From positions 5,518,001 through 5,582,000 of the forward strand of contig NZ_AP021875.1 in assembly GCF_009688965.1 (NCBI RefSeq): a stretch of 64,000 nt of DNA, written 5' to 3'. The notes beneath the pieces are model-generated. The model did not search any database. It saw nothing but the letters and a program-made list of their open reading frames with translations, and was not told where the DNA came from. Numbering within the stretch: position 1 is the first letter of the stretch; each line of letters starts with the position of its first letter. Both the position numbers and the translations under genes were made by a program. The stretch is from Desulfosarcina widdelii (GTDB lineage: Bacteria; Desulfobacterota; Desulfobacteria; Desulfobacterales; Desulfosarcinaceae). Shown one piece after another: positions 52,277 to 59,982 of the stretch.

Positions 52277-52762
52277 TCAGAGAACAGAGCGGATGGCGGC
52301 GCGATAGTTCTCGATAATCCGCTTGCGGTATTTCTGCATGGTGGGATGGAGAAACGGTCTGGGCGGGATGACGATGACCGCGCCGTTCGGGTGCTGAATC
52401 GTGGCTCCGTATTCCATTACCGCCCCGATATTGACCATGTCCTCACCGTCCTTGTTGACGGTGCCTCGCAGGAGTCCGACAAAGGCACGGTCGGCCATGA
52501 TATTTTGGGTGATGGCGTTGACCAGGAAACCGGTATCGATCAGGGCTTTGCTGGAGCCCTTGCGCTTGATAGTGCTTTCGGTGAGTTTGGCGAATGGTTT
52601 TCCGCCGGGAGCCTGGCTGCGGATGCCGCGTTTAATCTCCCGGACAAGCAGGATGGCGTTCTTGATGGTAGCTTGACGAAGCGCCAGGGCCAGCCGGGCA
52701 CCGGGGGCATCGGCTAATTTCGCCCGGGCCTTGTGCCAGTCTCCGAATCGCTTAACTCCCAT
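52277..52762 (-). CDS. Virion morphogenesis/tail completion protein (gpG/HK97 gp10-like)
   Basis: A 161-residue protein with QATIKNAILLVREIKRGIRS, FAKLTESTIKRKGSSKALID, VNIGAVMEYGATIQHPNGAV and IPPRPFLHPTMQKYRKRII, the pattern of Mu gpG/HK97 gp10-like head-tail completion proteins. It overlaps the previous gene by 11 bases and closes the head module. Confidence 0.82.
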   Translation of the reverse strand: MGVKRFGDWHKARAKLADAPGARLALALRQATIKNAILLVREIKRGIRSQAPGGKPFAKLTESTIKRKGSSKALIDTGFLVNAITQNIMADRAFVGLLRGTVNKDGEDMVNIGAVMEYGATIQHPNGAVIVIPPRPFLHPTMQKYRKRIIENYRAAIRSVL

Positions 52763-53114
52763 GGAGACGAACCAATTTGAGAACCTTGTGTGTCACTACA
52801 CCGAACAAGCGTTCATTCTCAATGGTCTGAACACGAAACTCATCCGTACCGCTTCGGATGTGGTCTTCCGGCCGGATATCCATGTCCGGTAAAACGCAGG
52901 CGACGGCGTCGATTCTATTGCTCAGGTCTTCCGGTGGTGTCTCCACAAACTCCAGAGGGAACGGCCCGACTTCTTCGTATGTCGCGTCATCCGAACCGTA
53001 AAGCCGTTCACCGGGTTGGCTTCGAAGCAGGACCGCCTCTTGTCCCGATGCCAGAATCAAGTCCCGTACATCTTCCGCCGCCGAGGTCTTCTCGTTGTCG
53101 GTCAGCAGATTCAC
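52752..53114 (-). CDS. Head-tail joining protein candidate
   Basis: A protein of about 120 residues, with EDVRDLILASGQEAVLLRSQ, FPLEFVETPPEDLSNRIDAV and RPEDHIRSGTDEFRVQTIEN. This resembles head-closure (stopper) proteins. I start it at a GTG (53114) that overlaps the preceding stop (GTGA) behind GGAGG, rather than at 53258. Position between the connector and gpG-like genes supports the role. Confidence 0.65.
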   Translation of the reverse strand: MNLLTDNEKTSAAEDVRDLILASGQEAVLLRSQPGERLYGSDDATYEEVGPFPLEFVETPPEDLSNRIDAVACVLPDMDIRPEDHIRSGTDEFRVQTIENERLFGVVTHKVLKLVRLHGS

Positions 53115-53563
53115 AAGTCGCCTCCCTGCTCGTAAATGATCGGCTTCATATCTGAAGGCGAAATGATGTAGTCCTCGGGACTCGCCGCGGCTCCCGGCTT
53201 GATTTCGCTCAGGCGCTGCTTGTAAAGAGCCTTGAGGTCCTCCTCGAGTTTCGCCCAATGCTCGGGCTGCTTGGTCTTGTCGACCCGCTTGTCGCCGCTG
53301 GAAAACGAAAAAGTGTTCGCCGTGGTCGCGCGCATGACCTGGCAGGCGTGTATCTGCCCGAGCAGCAGAAGCAGCTCGCGCGTTTCGCCTTCGGGGTCCG
53401 GTACGACCTCGTCACCTGCAACGGATAGCGAGATCTCCAGATCACGAGCCAAGCGGTAGACGCCCTTATGGATGCACCGCTGAAGTACATCGTCCGCGAA
53501 AAGAGCGCTTTCCGGATCGGCCAGATCGATGCGAAGCGTGAGAACGAGGTCAGCTATCGCCAC
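53111..53563 (-). CDS. Head-tail connector protein candidate (gp6-like)
   Basis: A 150-residue helical protein (ALFADDVLQRCIHKGVYRLA, LLLLLGQIHACQVMRATTAN, HWAKLEEDLKALYKQRLSEI). Mostly helical, with a loop near the N-terminus, as in connector proteins that join the portal. It starts with GTG inside the end of the preceding gene. Function inferred from order. Confidence 0.6.
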   Translation of the reverse strand: MAIADLVLTLRIDLADPESALFADDVLQRCIHKGVYRLARDLEISLSVAGDEVVPDPEGETRELLLLLGQIHACQVMRATTANTFSFSSGDKRVDKTKQPEHWAKLEEDLKALYKQRLSEIKPGAAASPEDYIISPSDMKPIIYEQGGDL

Positions 53564-53921
53564 CTTCCACCTCCACCAAGCGCTTCTTCAGCGCATCGAT
53601 AACCGTGCGTCGTTTTTCATTGGCGAGATGGGATTTGAGCCTGGTGGTGTCGTTTTCACCACCGACCTTGGAGATGGCCTCGGCCGCCGGGAGTTTTGAC
53701 CAGTCAAGGCCCGTCTCGCCATCTGTTTCTTCCTTGGGTTTGACGTTCGTGTCCGCGGGCGGATCTTCGTCTTTTCCCGGCCTGGCGAGCAGACCGGCCG
53801 AGACCGCTCGCTCCATGTGAGGTGTCAACTCCTCGACTTCCAGCACATGTCCCGGTTCAAGCCGAAGCCCGGCGTCGGCGATGATCAGGATTCCCGGTCG
53901 GACGTTTTTGACTTTGAACAT
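53550..53921 (-). CDS. Head-module protein with C-terminal helical domain
   Basis: A 123-residue protein. An N-terminal beta part (FKVKNVRPGILIIADAGLRL, EPGHVLEVEELTPHMERAVS) is joined by a Pro/Glu-rich linker to a helical end (RLKSHLANEKRRTVIDALKK). Start at 53921; the longer frame overlaps the capsid gene. It lies between capsid and connector genes and may be a head decoration or joining protein. Not recognised. Confidence 0.6.
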   Translation of the reverse strand: MFKVKNVRPGILIIADAGLRLEPGHVLEVEELTPHMERAVSAGLLARPGKDEDPPADTNVKPKEETDGETGLDWSKLPAAEAISKVGGENDTTRLKSHLANEKRRTVIDALKKRLVEVEGGDS

Positions 53922-53937
53922 AATCTTAGCCCCTCCA

Positions 53938-54801
53938 TCAGCCGAGAATCTTGATTTTTGCCATGATATCCGGACGCGTGATGCCTTGGCCCAACTCGGA
54001 CCATACCAGCCAACCGGTCTTGAAACGGGTCTTCTGCTCAATGGCCTCGGTCTTGATGTTTTCGCGCACCGGCATCTTGCCGACTTCCTCATCAGGAATC
54101 AGGAGAACCTCGTCCAGGGACTGTGCCGCAGTGAGCAGGATACCGCCGGTGCCGTAGTTCTTGATGACACCCTTGGCGCGCAGCTCGGCTTTGGTCTGGG
54201 GGTCGAGATTCCAACTGCGAAGGTCGTTGAACCGCCGGCCTCGCATGACGATGTACTTCACCGACATCTCCATGTCCTCGATAATGGAGATCGCCTCGTT
54301 GAGTGCCTCCTCGGTCAAGGTCGTGCCGGTCACTTCCACCGTGTTGGCCGCCGGAACCGCGGACGAGATCACGGTAATGCTCCGTTTATCGATCTCTTTG
54401 CGGATTTCATCGGCCGCTGATGTCTGAATATCCATCAGGGTGCCGATGTTGCCGTTCTTGAGCACCGAAACATCGACCATTGGCGCGGAGTGGATGCGGT
54501 GGGTTGGGAACTCCACTTCATCCTTTCCCATCTCCTGTTCCTGGGCCTCGCCCTCGTTGCTGATCCAGTAGGCCTTGACCTTCGGTTTTTTCTGGTACAG
54601 CGGCCGCTCTCCCTTCGGAAGGGTATGGCGGGTAAGCAGGAGAGACGAAATCTCCTTGCGCTTGATCTCCTGTTCAATGGGTGCGGCGATGGCGGCTGCC
54701 AAAGCGCGCATCCCTTCCGGAGACTCCAGCGCCTCGGACATGAGGCGGGCCATGGTCTCCATATATTCCTGGCTGTGTACGTTCACTTGAGTCTTCTCCA
54801 T
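53938..54801 (-). CDS. Major capsid protein, HK97-fold
   Basis: A 287-residue protein with an N-terminal helix (YMETMARLMSEALESPEGMR), the N-arm/E-loop area (LLLTRHTLPKGERPLYQKKP), spine helix (AADEIRKEIDKRSITVISSA) and P-domain (EEALNEAISIIEDMEMSVKY, IVMRGRRFNDLRSWNLDPQT). The end (WLVWSELGQGITRPDIMAKI) fits an HK97-type coat. It follows protease/scaffold and decoration genes in the canonical order. GGAGG start. Confidence 0.8.
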   Translation of the reverse strand: MEKTQVNVHSQEYMETMARLMSEALESPEGMRALAAAIAAPIEQEIKRKEISSLLLTRHTLPKGERPLYQKKPKVKAYWISNEGEAQEQEMGKDEVEFPTHRIHSAPMVDVSVLKNGNIGTLMDIQTSAADEIRKEIDKRSITVISSAVPAANTVEVTGTTLTEEALNEAISIIEDMEMSVKYIVMRGRRFNDLRSWNLDPQTKAELRAKGVIKNYGTGGILLTAAQSLDEVLLIPDEEVGKMPVRENIKTEAIEQKTRFKTGWLVWSELGQGITRPDIMAKIKILG

Positions 54802-54820
54802 TTTAGGTCTCCTCCTGTAA

Positions 54821-55183
54821 TCAGATGATGAGCCGGAACTTCAGCGTTCCTCCGGAGACGGAGACGGCCCGCGCGATAACCTCTTCACCGGCTTGAACAC
54901 CCGAGGTGAGGACGCCGGTGGCCGAAACCTTCAGATCGTCGCCCGGATTGACGGTGCCCTCGAAGGCATCGGTCTCGTACACGCCGCCCATGCAGTAAAT
55001 GCCGGGCATCTCTCCGTTCTTGTAGTCTTTGATCAAAATGCCGAAGGACTTGATGGTCGGATCGGTGTTCACGGCGAACAGATCGTCACCGACGATCCTC
55101 ACCACCTGACCCAGTTGGCCGTCCCCCTGCATGTAGCCGTCGCCGTAAGCGAGGCCGCGATGGTTTGGGTTGATGTAAGGCAT
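54821..55183 (-). CDS. Head decoration-like protein
   Basis: A 120-residue beta-rich protein (GQVVRIVGDDLFAVNTDPTI, FGILIKDYKNGEMPGIYCMG, VNPGDDLKVSATGVLTSGVQ) resembling decoration proteins that stabilise the capsid. It lies between the scaffold and the capsid gene. AGGGAGG start. Confidence 0.7.
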   Translation of the reverse strand: MPYINPNHRGLAYGDGYMQGDGQLGQVVRIVGDDLFAVNTDPTIKSFGILIKDYKNGEMPGIYCMGGVYETDAFEGTVNPGDDLKVSATGVLTSGVQAGEEVIARAVSVSGGTLKFRLII

Positions 55184-55198
55184 GATCTTTCCTCCCTA

Positions 55199-55783
55199 TT
55201 AATTGGTTTGAACCGGTTCGCCGGTCGTCAGGCCCACGCGTTGGTTATAAGCGGCCATGAAGCCGCTCTTGAGCTTGTCTTCGAGACTTTTCTTCCCGTC
55301 GTCCACGTCCCTGGGTCGAACACCCGCGTCGCTGCGCATCGGCTGATCGTCTCTCTCGTCATCCGCTTTCGCTTGCTTTTTACCGGCGTTGTTTTCGGGT
55401 TTGTTCCCGCCGTCTTTGGCCTTCTCGGCGTCAGCCTTGATCATCCGATCAAAGGCGTCCTCGGTTGCGCTGAAGGCATCGTCGGAAAGCCCGGCCAGCC
55501 GGGTTAACTCGTTCGTACGATCTTCGTCGCTATCGAAGGTGATGCCGTGCTTTTCCACTTTGCTCAGGAGTTTTTGGGCCCTTGCACGGTTGGCCGCGGC
55601 TTTTTGTTCCGCTTCCATCTCTTCCACCTGCTTCTGCAGGGTGAGCACCTGTTGCTTGAGCTCCTTGTTCTCCTTTTCCAGCTCCTTGATTCGAGCCTTA
55701 TCGTCGGTGGTGCCACCACCGCCGTCTTCAGTCTTCTTGGCGGCTTCGACCGCCTCGTCTTTCGCTTTTTGTTTCTCGTCCAT
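55199..55783 (-). CDS. Nested scaffold protein from an internal start
   Basis: Inside the fusion gene, ATG 55783 (M1091) is preceded at seven bases by a full GGAGGT, encoded by the Glu-Gly-Gly codons. Translation from here gives a 194-residue protein that is nearly all scaffold: an acidic coiled coil and a charged C-terminal end (KSLEDKLKSGFMAAYNQRVG). This mirrors lambda, where the Nu3 scaffold starts inside the protease gene. The start is inferred from sequence only. Confidence 0.7.
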   Translation of the reverse strand: MDEKQKAKDEAVEAAKKTEDGGGGTTDDKARIKELEKENKELKQQVLTLQKQVEEMEAEQKAAANRARAQKLLSKVEKHGITFDSDEDRTNELTRLAGLSDDAFSATEDAFDRMIKADAEKAKDGGNKPENNAGKKQAKADDERDDQPMRSDAGVRPRDVDDGKKSLEDKLKSGFMAAYNQRVGLTTGEPVQTN

Positions 55784-58700
55784 CGTCGGACCTCCTTCGT
55801 TAAGAGTTTCGGAAACCTCGCCCCGTTCAGAGGCAACCTGGGTAATGCGTGCGTTTTCATCAGCGCCCTTGCGGTCAAGAAGGCCGAGGCCGGTGAATGT
55901 CACACCGTGAAGAATCTCAAAGACGGGTTTTCCCTGAAATGCGCCGCCTTTGTGCTTGCGCAGGTGAATGCAGTAGTCGTTTTTCGATTGCACCCGCTTG
56001 CCGCAGATGGAGCACTCACCCTCTTCGTAATCGCATTCCATCGAGACCTGGGTGATGATTCCCTTCCGGATCAGTTTGTGCGCCAGTTGCGAATGTGGGC
56101 TGTCCGAGACAAAGAGTTCACCCGCACACTCGATTCGGCCGCCGTTTTCGTCTTCGATGAAGTCGGCCGACACGATGCCGCCGACGATGTCCGTGAATTC
56201 CTGGGAATGTTTGAGATCGATCTTCTTGTTGACGGCTGTGGTGTAACGGGCCGCCAGTTCATCAGAGGTGAAATGGTCACCGTTTTTGTTGGTCCCGGCG
56301 CGACAGAGAACAAAGGTAAACTGCGGATCACCGGTTTCCTTCACGACATCCAGCGCTTCCGCGCTGAGGACCGTCGGCACTGACGCATTTATCTCCACCG
56401 GAAAGGAGGTATGGCAGGCCGCGGTGGAGAATGAGCCAGATGAACGAGGTGTGCTGCGTGGTTTGGATGAGACAAACAGCAGCTCCCGTGCATGCTTTCC
56501 TTCCTGGCCGATATCCTTGGCAATGTTGTAATCCACCTCCATACCGCGCACGCGAACCAGACCATAGTGCTCGGATAGAATCTCTCGGATTTCCGCTTCA
56601 CGAGGAAAGGCCCTGTCGCGGTATGACAGGAGGACTGTTCCATACTTGCCACGGGCGTCTGCGGCCAGCGTCTCCATCATGGAGCGGATGGATTCCTTGG
56701 TGTACCTGGTGCGAGACGGGAAATTCTTGCGTGGGTTGGAATGAATCTTCTTGTCCGCCCAGCGGGTCATCAAACCTTCGATGAAATGAAGGGAATCCTC
56801 GTAATCGTTGCTGCCGAATTCGGTCACGTAAGGCGGATCGAGATACAGGACATCCGAACCATAGCGCCGGACCGCTTCGGTCGCGTCCAGGTTGAACGCC
56901 TTACACTCTTTGCCGTTGTCAAACACCAGATTGTTGAGCTGGCGGACGGTACGTTTGAATGACTCGATAAATTTCGACAGCGGGGGATTGGAAAGCTGGG
57001 ACTGTTCCAGGCTCGCCTCGGATTCCAGGTCGGCTTTGCGATGCATCTTCGAGCGGGAAAACTGCCCGAAGGCGCTCTTGGATTTCACGGTACTCCCGAG
57101 TGCGGCGAGAGCCAGGTCTTTCTTATATCCGTGAAGCTTTTGGATATTGGCCCACACCTGGTCGAGCCAACGGAGCACCGGCTTGGTATAGTAATAGCCG
57201 TAGAATTGATCGATTATGAAGGTTCCGGCGTCCGGGTTTGGGGCCAGTAGCCTCTCCACATCTCCGTCGGTCAGCTTCTCGCCGGAATTTTCAACCACCG
57301 CCCTGGCTATGTGATAAGGGAACCGCAACAGATCGTTGGCGACAACCTTCATTCCCTTGCGTTTGAAGTGGTAAGCCACGTTCGCTCCGCCGGAAAATGC
57401 ATCGAGAAAACTCTCAGCGCCCTTGGGGAGCTGGTTTTCAATCCAGCCGAGCATCAGGTATTTGCTGCCCATAAAGCCGGTGACGCGAACGGTGTCGGCC
57501 TTACCCGCCTGGCAAGACAGCAGGTCAAGGGAATCACCGAGTGGCGCGTCGGCCAAAGCGCAAAGGTTTTCTTCCATACGCAGAACGGCCTCGGTCGCGG
57601 CGGATGCTTCGTGTTCCTTGATCCACTCCTTGGCTTTTTCAATCGTCCAACCGTCCGGGTTGCGCTCGGTTTTACGAACGAACCGGTAGGCCTGGAGAAC
57701 CATCGAGCGGGGATTGTCGTCTTCAGGGACGAATTCCTTTTTGAGTCTGCCGATGATGATGGAGACTCCGTCGACGCCCTCGATCGACTTGCGTCGGAAA
57801 CTGTCGGGATCGAATTGCTTCGGGTCCTTGGCGCGGTAGCGAATCTCGCTTTCGGTCTCTTCCCAGACTGCCTGTGATTTGATGTTTTCAGCGGCGGTAT
57901 CCGCTTTTGCGGACCGACCTTTCCTGTGTTTGCAGATGAAAAGCCGCTCTTTGGCGTGGGAAGCGTCACCGTGGCGCGAGGTGATGGAATAGTGGTGATC
58001 GCGGGAACGCATAGCCGGCTCGAAACCGTGAGTTGTTATGATTCCCCGCATCTCCCGCTCGTTGGGATACGCGTGGTCCCGGTACGAAATCAGCCAGTTT
58101 GGGATGTGTTGGGCGTTGCCGAGGAAAGTCTCGAAGAACTCCTTGGCGTTGGTTCGGGAAACGGTTTGATGGTCCGTCTTGTAGTGCTTGGTCTTTGAAC
58201 CCTCGACCAGGGTCAACCCGTCCCAATACGTCATCAGCCCTTCCACGAAGTGGTAGGACTTCTCGTAATTGGTGGTCGAGAACTCGGTGGCGTAGGGTGG
58301 ATCGAAGTAGGCCAGGTCAACACGCACCTCGGACAACAGCCCATTCACATCCTTCCGGTAGGCTTTGCATTCTTTGCCGTTGTCGAAAACCAGGGCGTTG
58401 ATGCGGACCACATTCTTGCGGAACCGCTCCTTGAACTCTTCCGGGGTGTCTTCGCGTTTTCCATAACGGGTGGACGACGAGAAGTGGCCGAATCCGCCTT
58501 TGCCGGACATGCAGGTCTTGCCGAGGGCGAACAGGGCCAAATCCTTCTTGAAGCCCGAGAGCTTGTCGACGTTGGCCCGGATGGTGTCGATCAGACCATG
58601 GACGCCCTTGGCGAAAAAGATCCCTTTGAAATTGTCGCGGATAAAGGAACCCGCCTTGGCGTTGTCTGCCAGGAGGGCCTCCAGATCCTCGTCGGTGAGA

Positions 58701-59053
58701 CGGACATTGCGGTTTTCAACGATGGCCCGAGCCGCGTGATAACAGTAATGAAGCCGGTCATTGGCCAGGACCCGCAGACCCTTGGTCTTATACATATAGG
58801 CCACGACAGCGGAACCTGAAAACGCGTCCAGGACGGAGCTCACACCTTCCGGCGTGTGTTTCCAGATCCAGTCAACCAGCTTCTGCTTCGAGCCGATGTA
58901 ATTGGTGATGTATTTTGGCCGTTCGGCCGGTGACGCCTCATCTGTGACAGCCTCCTTGGCCTGGGCTTCAAGGGTTTCGAAGTCCAGATCAAGAGCGGCA
59001 TCAGTCTCCAGCAGAAACGCCAGCCGGTCACGGTCGGTGGCAAAAAGCTCCAT
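55199..59053 (-). CDS. Fusion of two D12-type adenine methyltransferases, prohead protease and scaffold
   Basis: A 1,284-residue polyprotein-like product. Module 1 (about 45-380) is a D12/Dam-type N6-adenine methyltransferase with YIGSKQKLVDWIWK, SAM site DAFSGSAV and catalytic DPPY (251-254). A linker domain (about 397-485) follows. Module 2 (about 520-865) is a second methyltransferase with GFMGSK, DAFSGGAN and DPPY (739-742). Residues ~885-1065 resemble an XkdF-type prohead protease with likely catalytic H949 (DLKHSQ) and S1004 (TQVSMECD), holding a CxxC...CxH Zn-ribbon (1014-1034). From M1091 the coiled-coil scaffold begins (EKENKELKQQVLTLQ). ATG behind GGAG. Prohead proteases normally lack methyltransferases; this architecture is new to me. 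Confidence 0.85.
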   Translation of the reverse strand: MELFATDRDRLAFLLETDAALDLDFETLEAQAKEAVTDEASPAERPKYITNYIGSKQKLVDWIWKHTPEGVSSVLDAFSGSAVVAYMYKTKGLRVLANDRLHYCYHAARAIVENRNVRLTDEDLEALLADNAKAGSFIRDNFKGIFFAKGVHGLIDTIRANVDKLSGFKKDLALFALGKTCMSGKGGFGHFSSSTRYGKREDTPEEFKERFRKNVVRINALVFDNGKECKAYRKDVNGLLSEVRVDLAYFDPPYATEFSTTNYEKSYHFVEGLMTYWDGLTLVEGSKTKHYKTDHQTVSRTNAKEFFETFLGNAQHIPNWLISYRDHAYPNEREMRGIITTHGFEPAMRSRDHHYSITSRHGDASHAKERLFICKHRKGRSAKADTAAENIKSQAVWEETESEIRYRAKDPKQFDPDSFRRKSIEGVDGVSIIIGRLKKEFVPEDDNPRSMVLQAYRFVRKTERNPDGWTIEKAKEWIKEHEASAATEAVLRMEENLCALADAPLGDSLDLLSCQAGKADTVRVTGFMGSKYLMLGWIENQLPKGAESFLDAFSGGANVAYHFKRKGMKVVANDLLRFPYHIARAVVENSGEKLTDGDVERLLAPNPDAGTFIIDQFYGYYYTKPVLRWLDQVWANIQKLHGYKKDLALAALGSTVKSKSAFGQFSRSKMHRKADLESEASLEQSQLSNPPLSKFIESFKRTVRQLNNLVFDNGKECKAFNLDATEAVRRYGSDVLYLDPPYVTEFGSNDYEDSLHFIEGLMTRWADKKIHSNPRKNFPSRTRYTKESIRSMMETLAADARGKYGTVLLSYRDRAFPREAEIREILSEHYGLVRVRGMEVDYNIAKDIGQEGKHARELLFVSSKPRSTPRSSGSFSTAACHTSFPVEINASVPTVLSAEALDVVKETGDPQFTFVLCRAGTNKNGDHFTSDELAARYTTAVNKKIDLKHSQEFTDIVGGIVSADFIEDENGGRIECAGELFVSDSPHSQLAHKLIRKGIITQVSMECDYEEGECSICGKRVQSKNDYCIHLRKHKGGAFQGKPVFEILHGVTFTGLGLLDRKGADENARITQVASERGEVSETLNEGGPTMDEKQKAKDEAVEAAKKTEDGGGGTTDDKARIKELEKENKELKQQVLTLQKQVEEMEAEQKAAANRARAQKLLSKVEKHGITFDSDEDRTNELTRLAGLSDDAFSATEDAFDRMIKADAEKAKDGGNKPENNAGKKQAKADDERDDQPMRSDAGVRPRDVDDGKKSLEDKLKSGFMAAYNQRVGLTTGEPVQTN

Positions 59054-59130
59054 TCGTATCTCCGGTCATATCGCGACAATCTTCAGCTCTCCGCCCCGCG
59101 GAGCGGGTGCAGGAAAGCCCTGTCGCTGGA

Positions 59131-59160
59131 TACCTACCGGAGGCTGTCTGAAAGTGTCGG
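59131..59160 (-). promoter_or_regulatory. Phage module-start motif, copy 4 (head module)
   Basis: Minus strand CCGACA-N13-TCCGGTAGGTA, 78 bases before the methyltransferase-protease gene and 8 bases after the preceding stop. With the other copies it marks the head module. Confidence 0.65.
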
Positions 59161-59168
59161 GATGGTGA

Positions 59169-59513
59169 TCAGGGGATTCGGTCTGAAACGATTCGGTCGA
59201 GGATGGCAGTGGCGCATATTGACAGGGAAAGATACTTTTCCGTCTCTTTCACCGGTCCGCGCATACCGCGATAAGGGGAAAGCGTGGATTGGAGGTAGGC
59301 CAGGAAATCCTCGGGCAGTGTTCTGACGTCGTTTTCCACCAGACGATTGATGATCCAGTCGGCTTCCTCGCGGGCCTCGGTGTTCCCGGGCAGGAACTCG
59401 ACCACAAGATCAATGCCGGTTCCGAATCCCTGGACCCAGACGCCGATCGGCTTATAGAGGGGCTTGCGGATACGGTCGTGCAGGACGTACTCGATCATGT
59501 AACGCAGCTTCAT
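59169..59513 (-). CDS. Small phage protein behind the MuF gene, unknown
   Basis: A 114-residue protein (LRYMIEYVLHDRIRKPLYKP, FGTGIDLVVEFLPGNTEARE, WIINRLVENDVRTLPEDFLA). Start ATG at 59513 overlaps the previous stop (ATGA) behind GGAGG. Not recognised. It and the next gene upstream lie directly after the giant MuF gene and before the head-module motif, so they may serve that protein. Confidence 0.55.
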   Translation of the reverse strand: MKLRYMIEYVLHDRIRKPLYKPIGVWVQGFGTGIDLVVEFLPGNTEAREEADWIINRLVENDVRTLPEDFLAYLQSTLSPYRGMRGPVKETEKYLSLSICATAILDRIVSDRIP

Positions 59514-59980
59514 TCCCATTCCTCCGCGATTCGTACGTGCTCGGTCAGGATTTCGGCGTCAATCCGCTCGAACCGATCCCGGTTTCCCATCTTGTATCGA
59601 CGCCATTGTTTCCAATCAGAGGCCAGAGCCGGTTCTTGGTCCGGGAAGATCAACTCGATGTGATATATACGCATGCGGTCATCCACGAGATCGAGCAGAT
59701 AGGTGTCCTTCTGGGACCAGCCGACTATCTTAACGGTGTGCGCGTGCTGAAAGCCTTCGTCGTAGCCGACCGCCTTGAAGAGGAGCCAGAAGTCTATCCG
59801 CTTGATTTCACCCTTGGCGTCAAAGTGCGGTGCCACACGGATTACCGTGTAATCGTCGATGAGCCCCAGACGAACCGTCTCCCGACCGGGCTCTATCAAA
59901 CTCAGCCAGGAACCACCTTTGTCGAACGGTTCGAAGAGTGCCTGTAGGCGGCCCTTTTCTTTATCGATGAATTCTTTCAT
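59510..59980 (-). CDS. Unknown phage protein behind the MuF gene
   Basis: A 156-residue protein rich in aromatics and charged residues (TVIRVAPHFDAKGEIKRIDF, HTVKIVGWSQKDTYLLDLVD, ALASDWKQWRRYKMGNRDRF), probably one alpha-beta domain. It starts two bases after the MuF gene stop. It could be an immunity or accessory protein for the MuF C-terminal domains (inference). No family recognised. Confidence 0.5.
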   Translation of the reverse strand: MKEFIDKEKGRLQALFEPFDKGGSWLSLIEPGRETVRLGLIDDYTVIRVAPHFDAKGEIKRIDFWLLFKAVGYDEGFQHAHTVKIVGWSQKDTYLLDLVDDRMRIYHIELIFPDQEPALASDWKQWRRYKMGNRDRFERIDAEILTEHVRIAEEWE

Positions 59981-59982
59981 GT

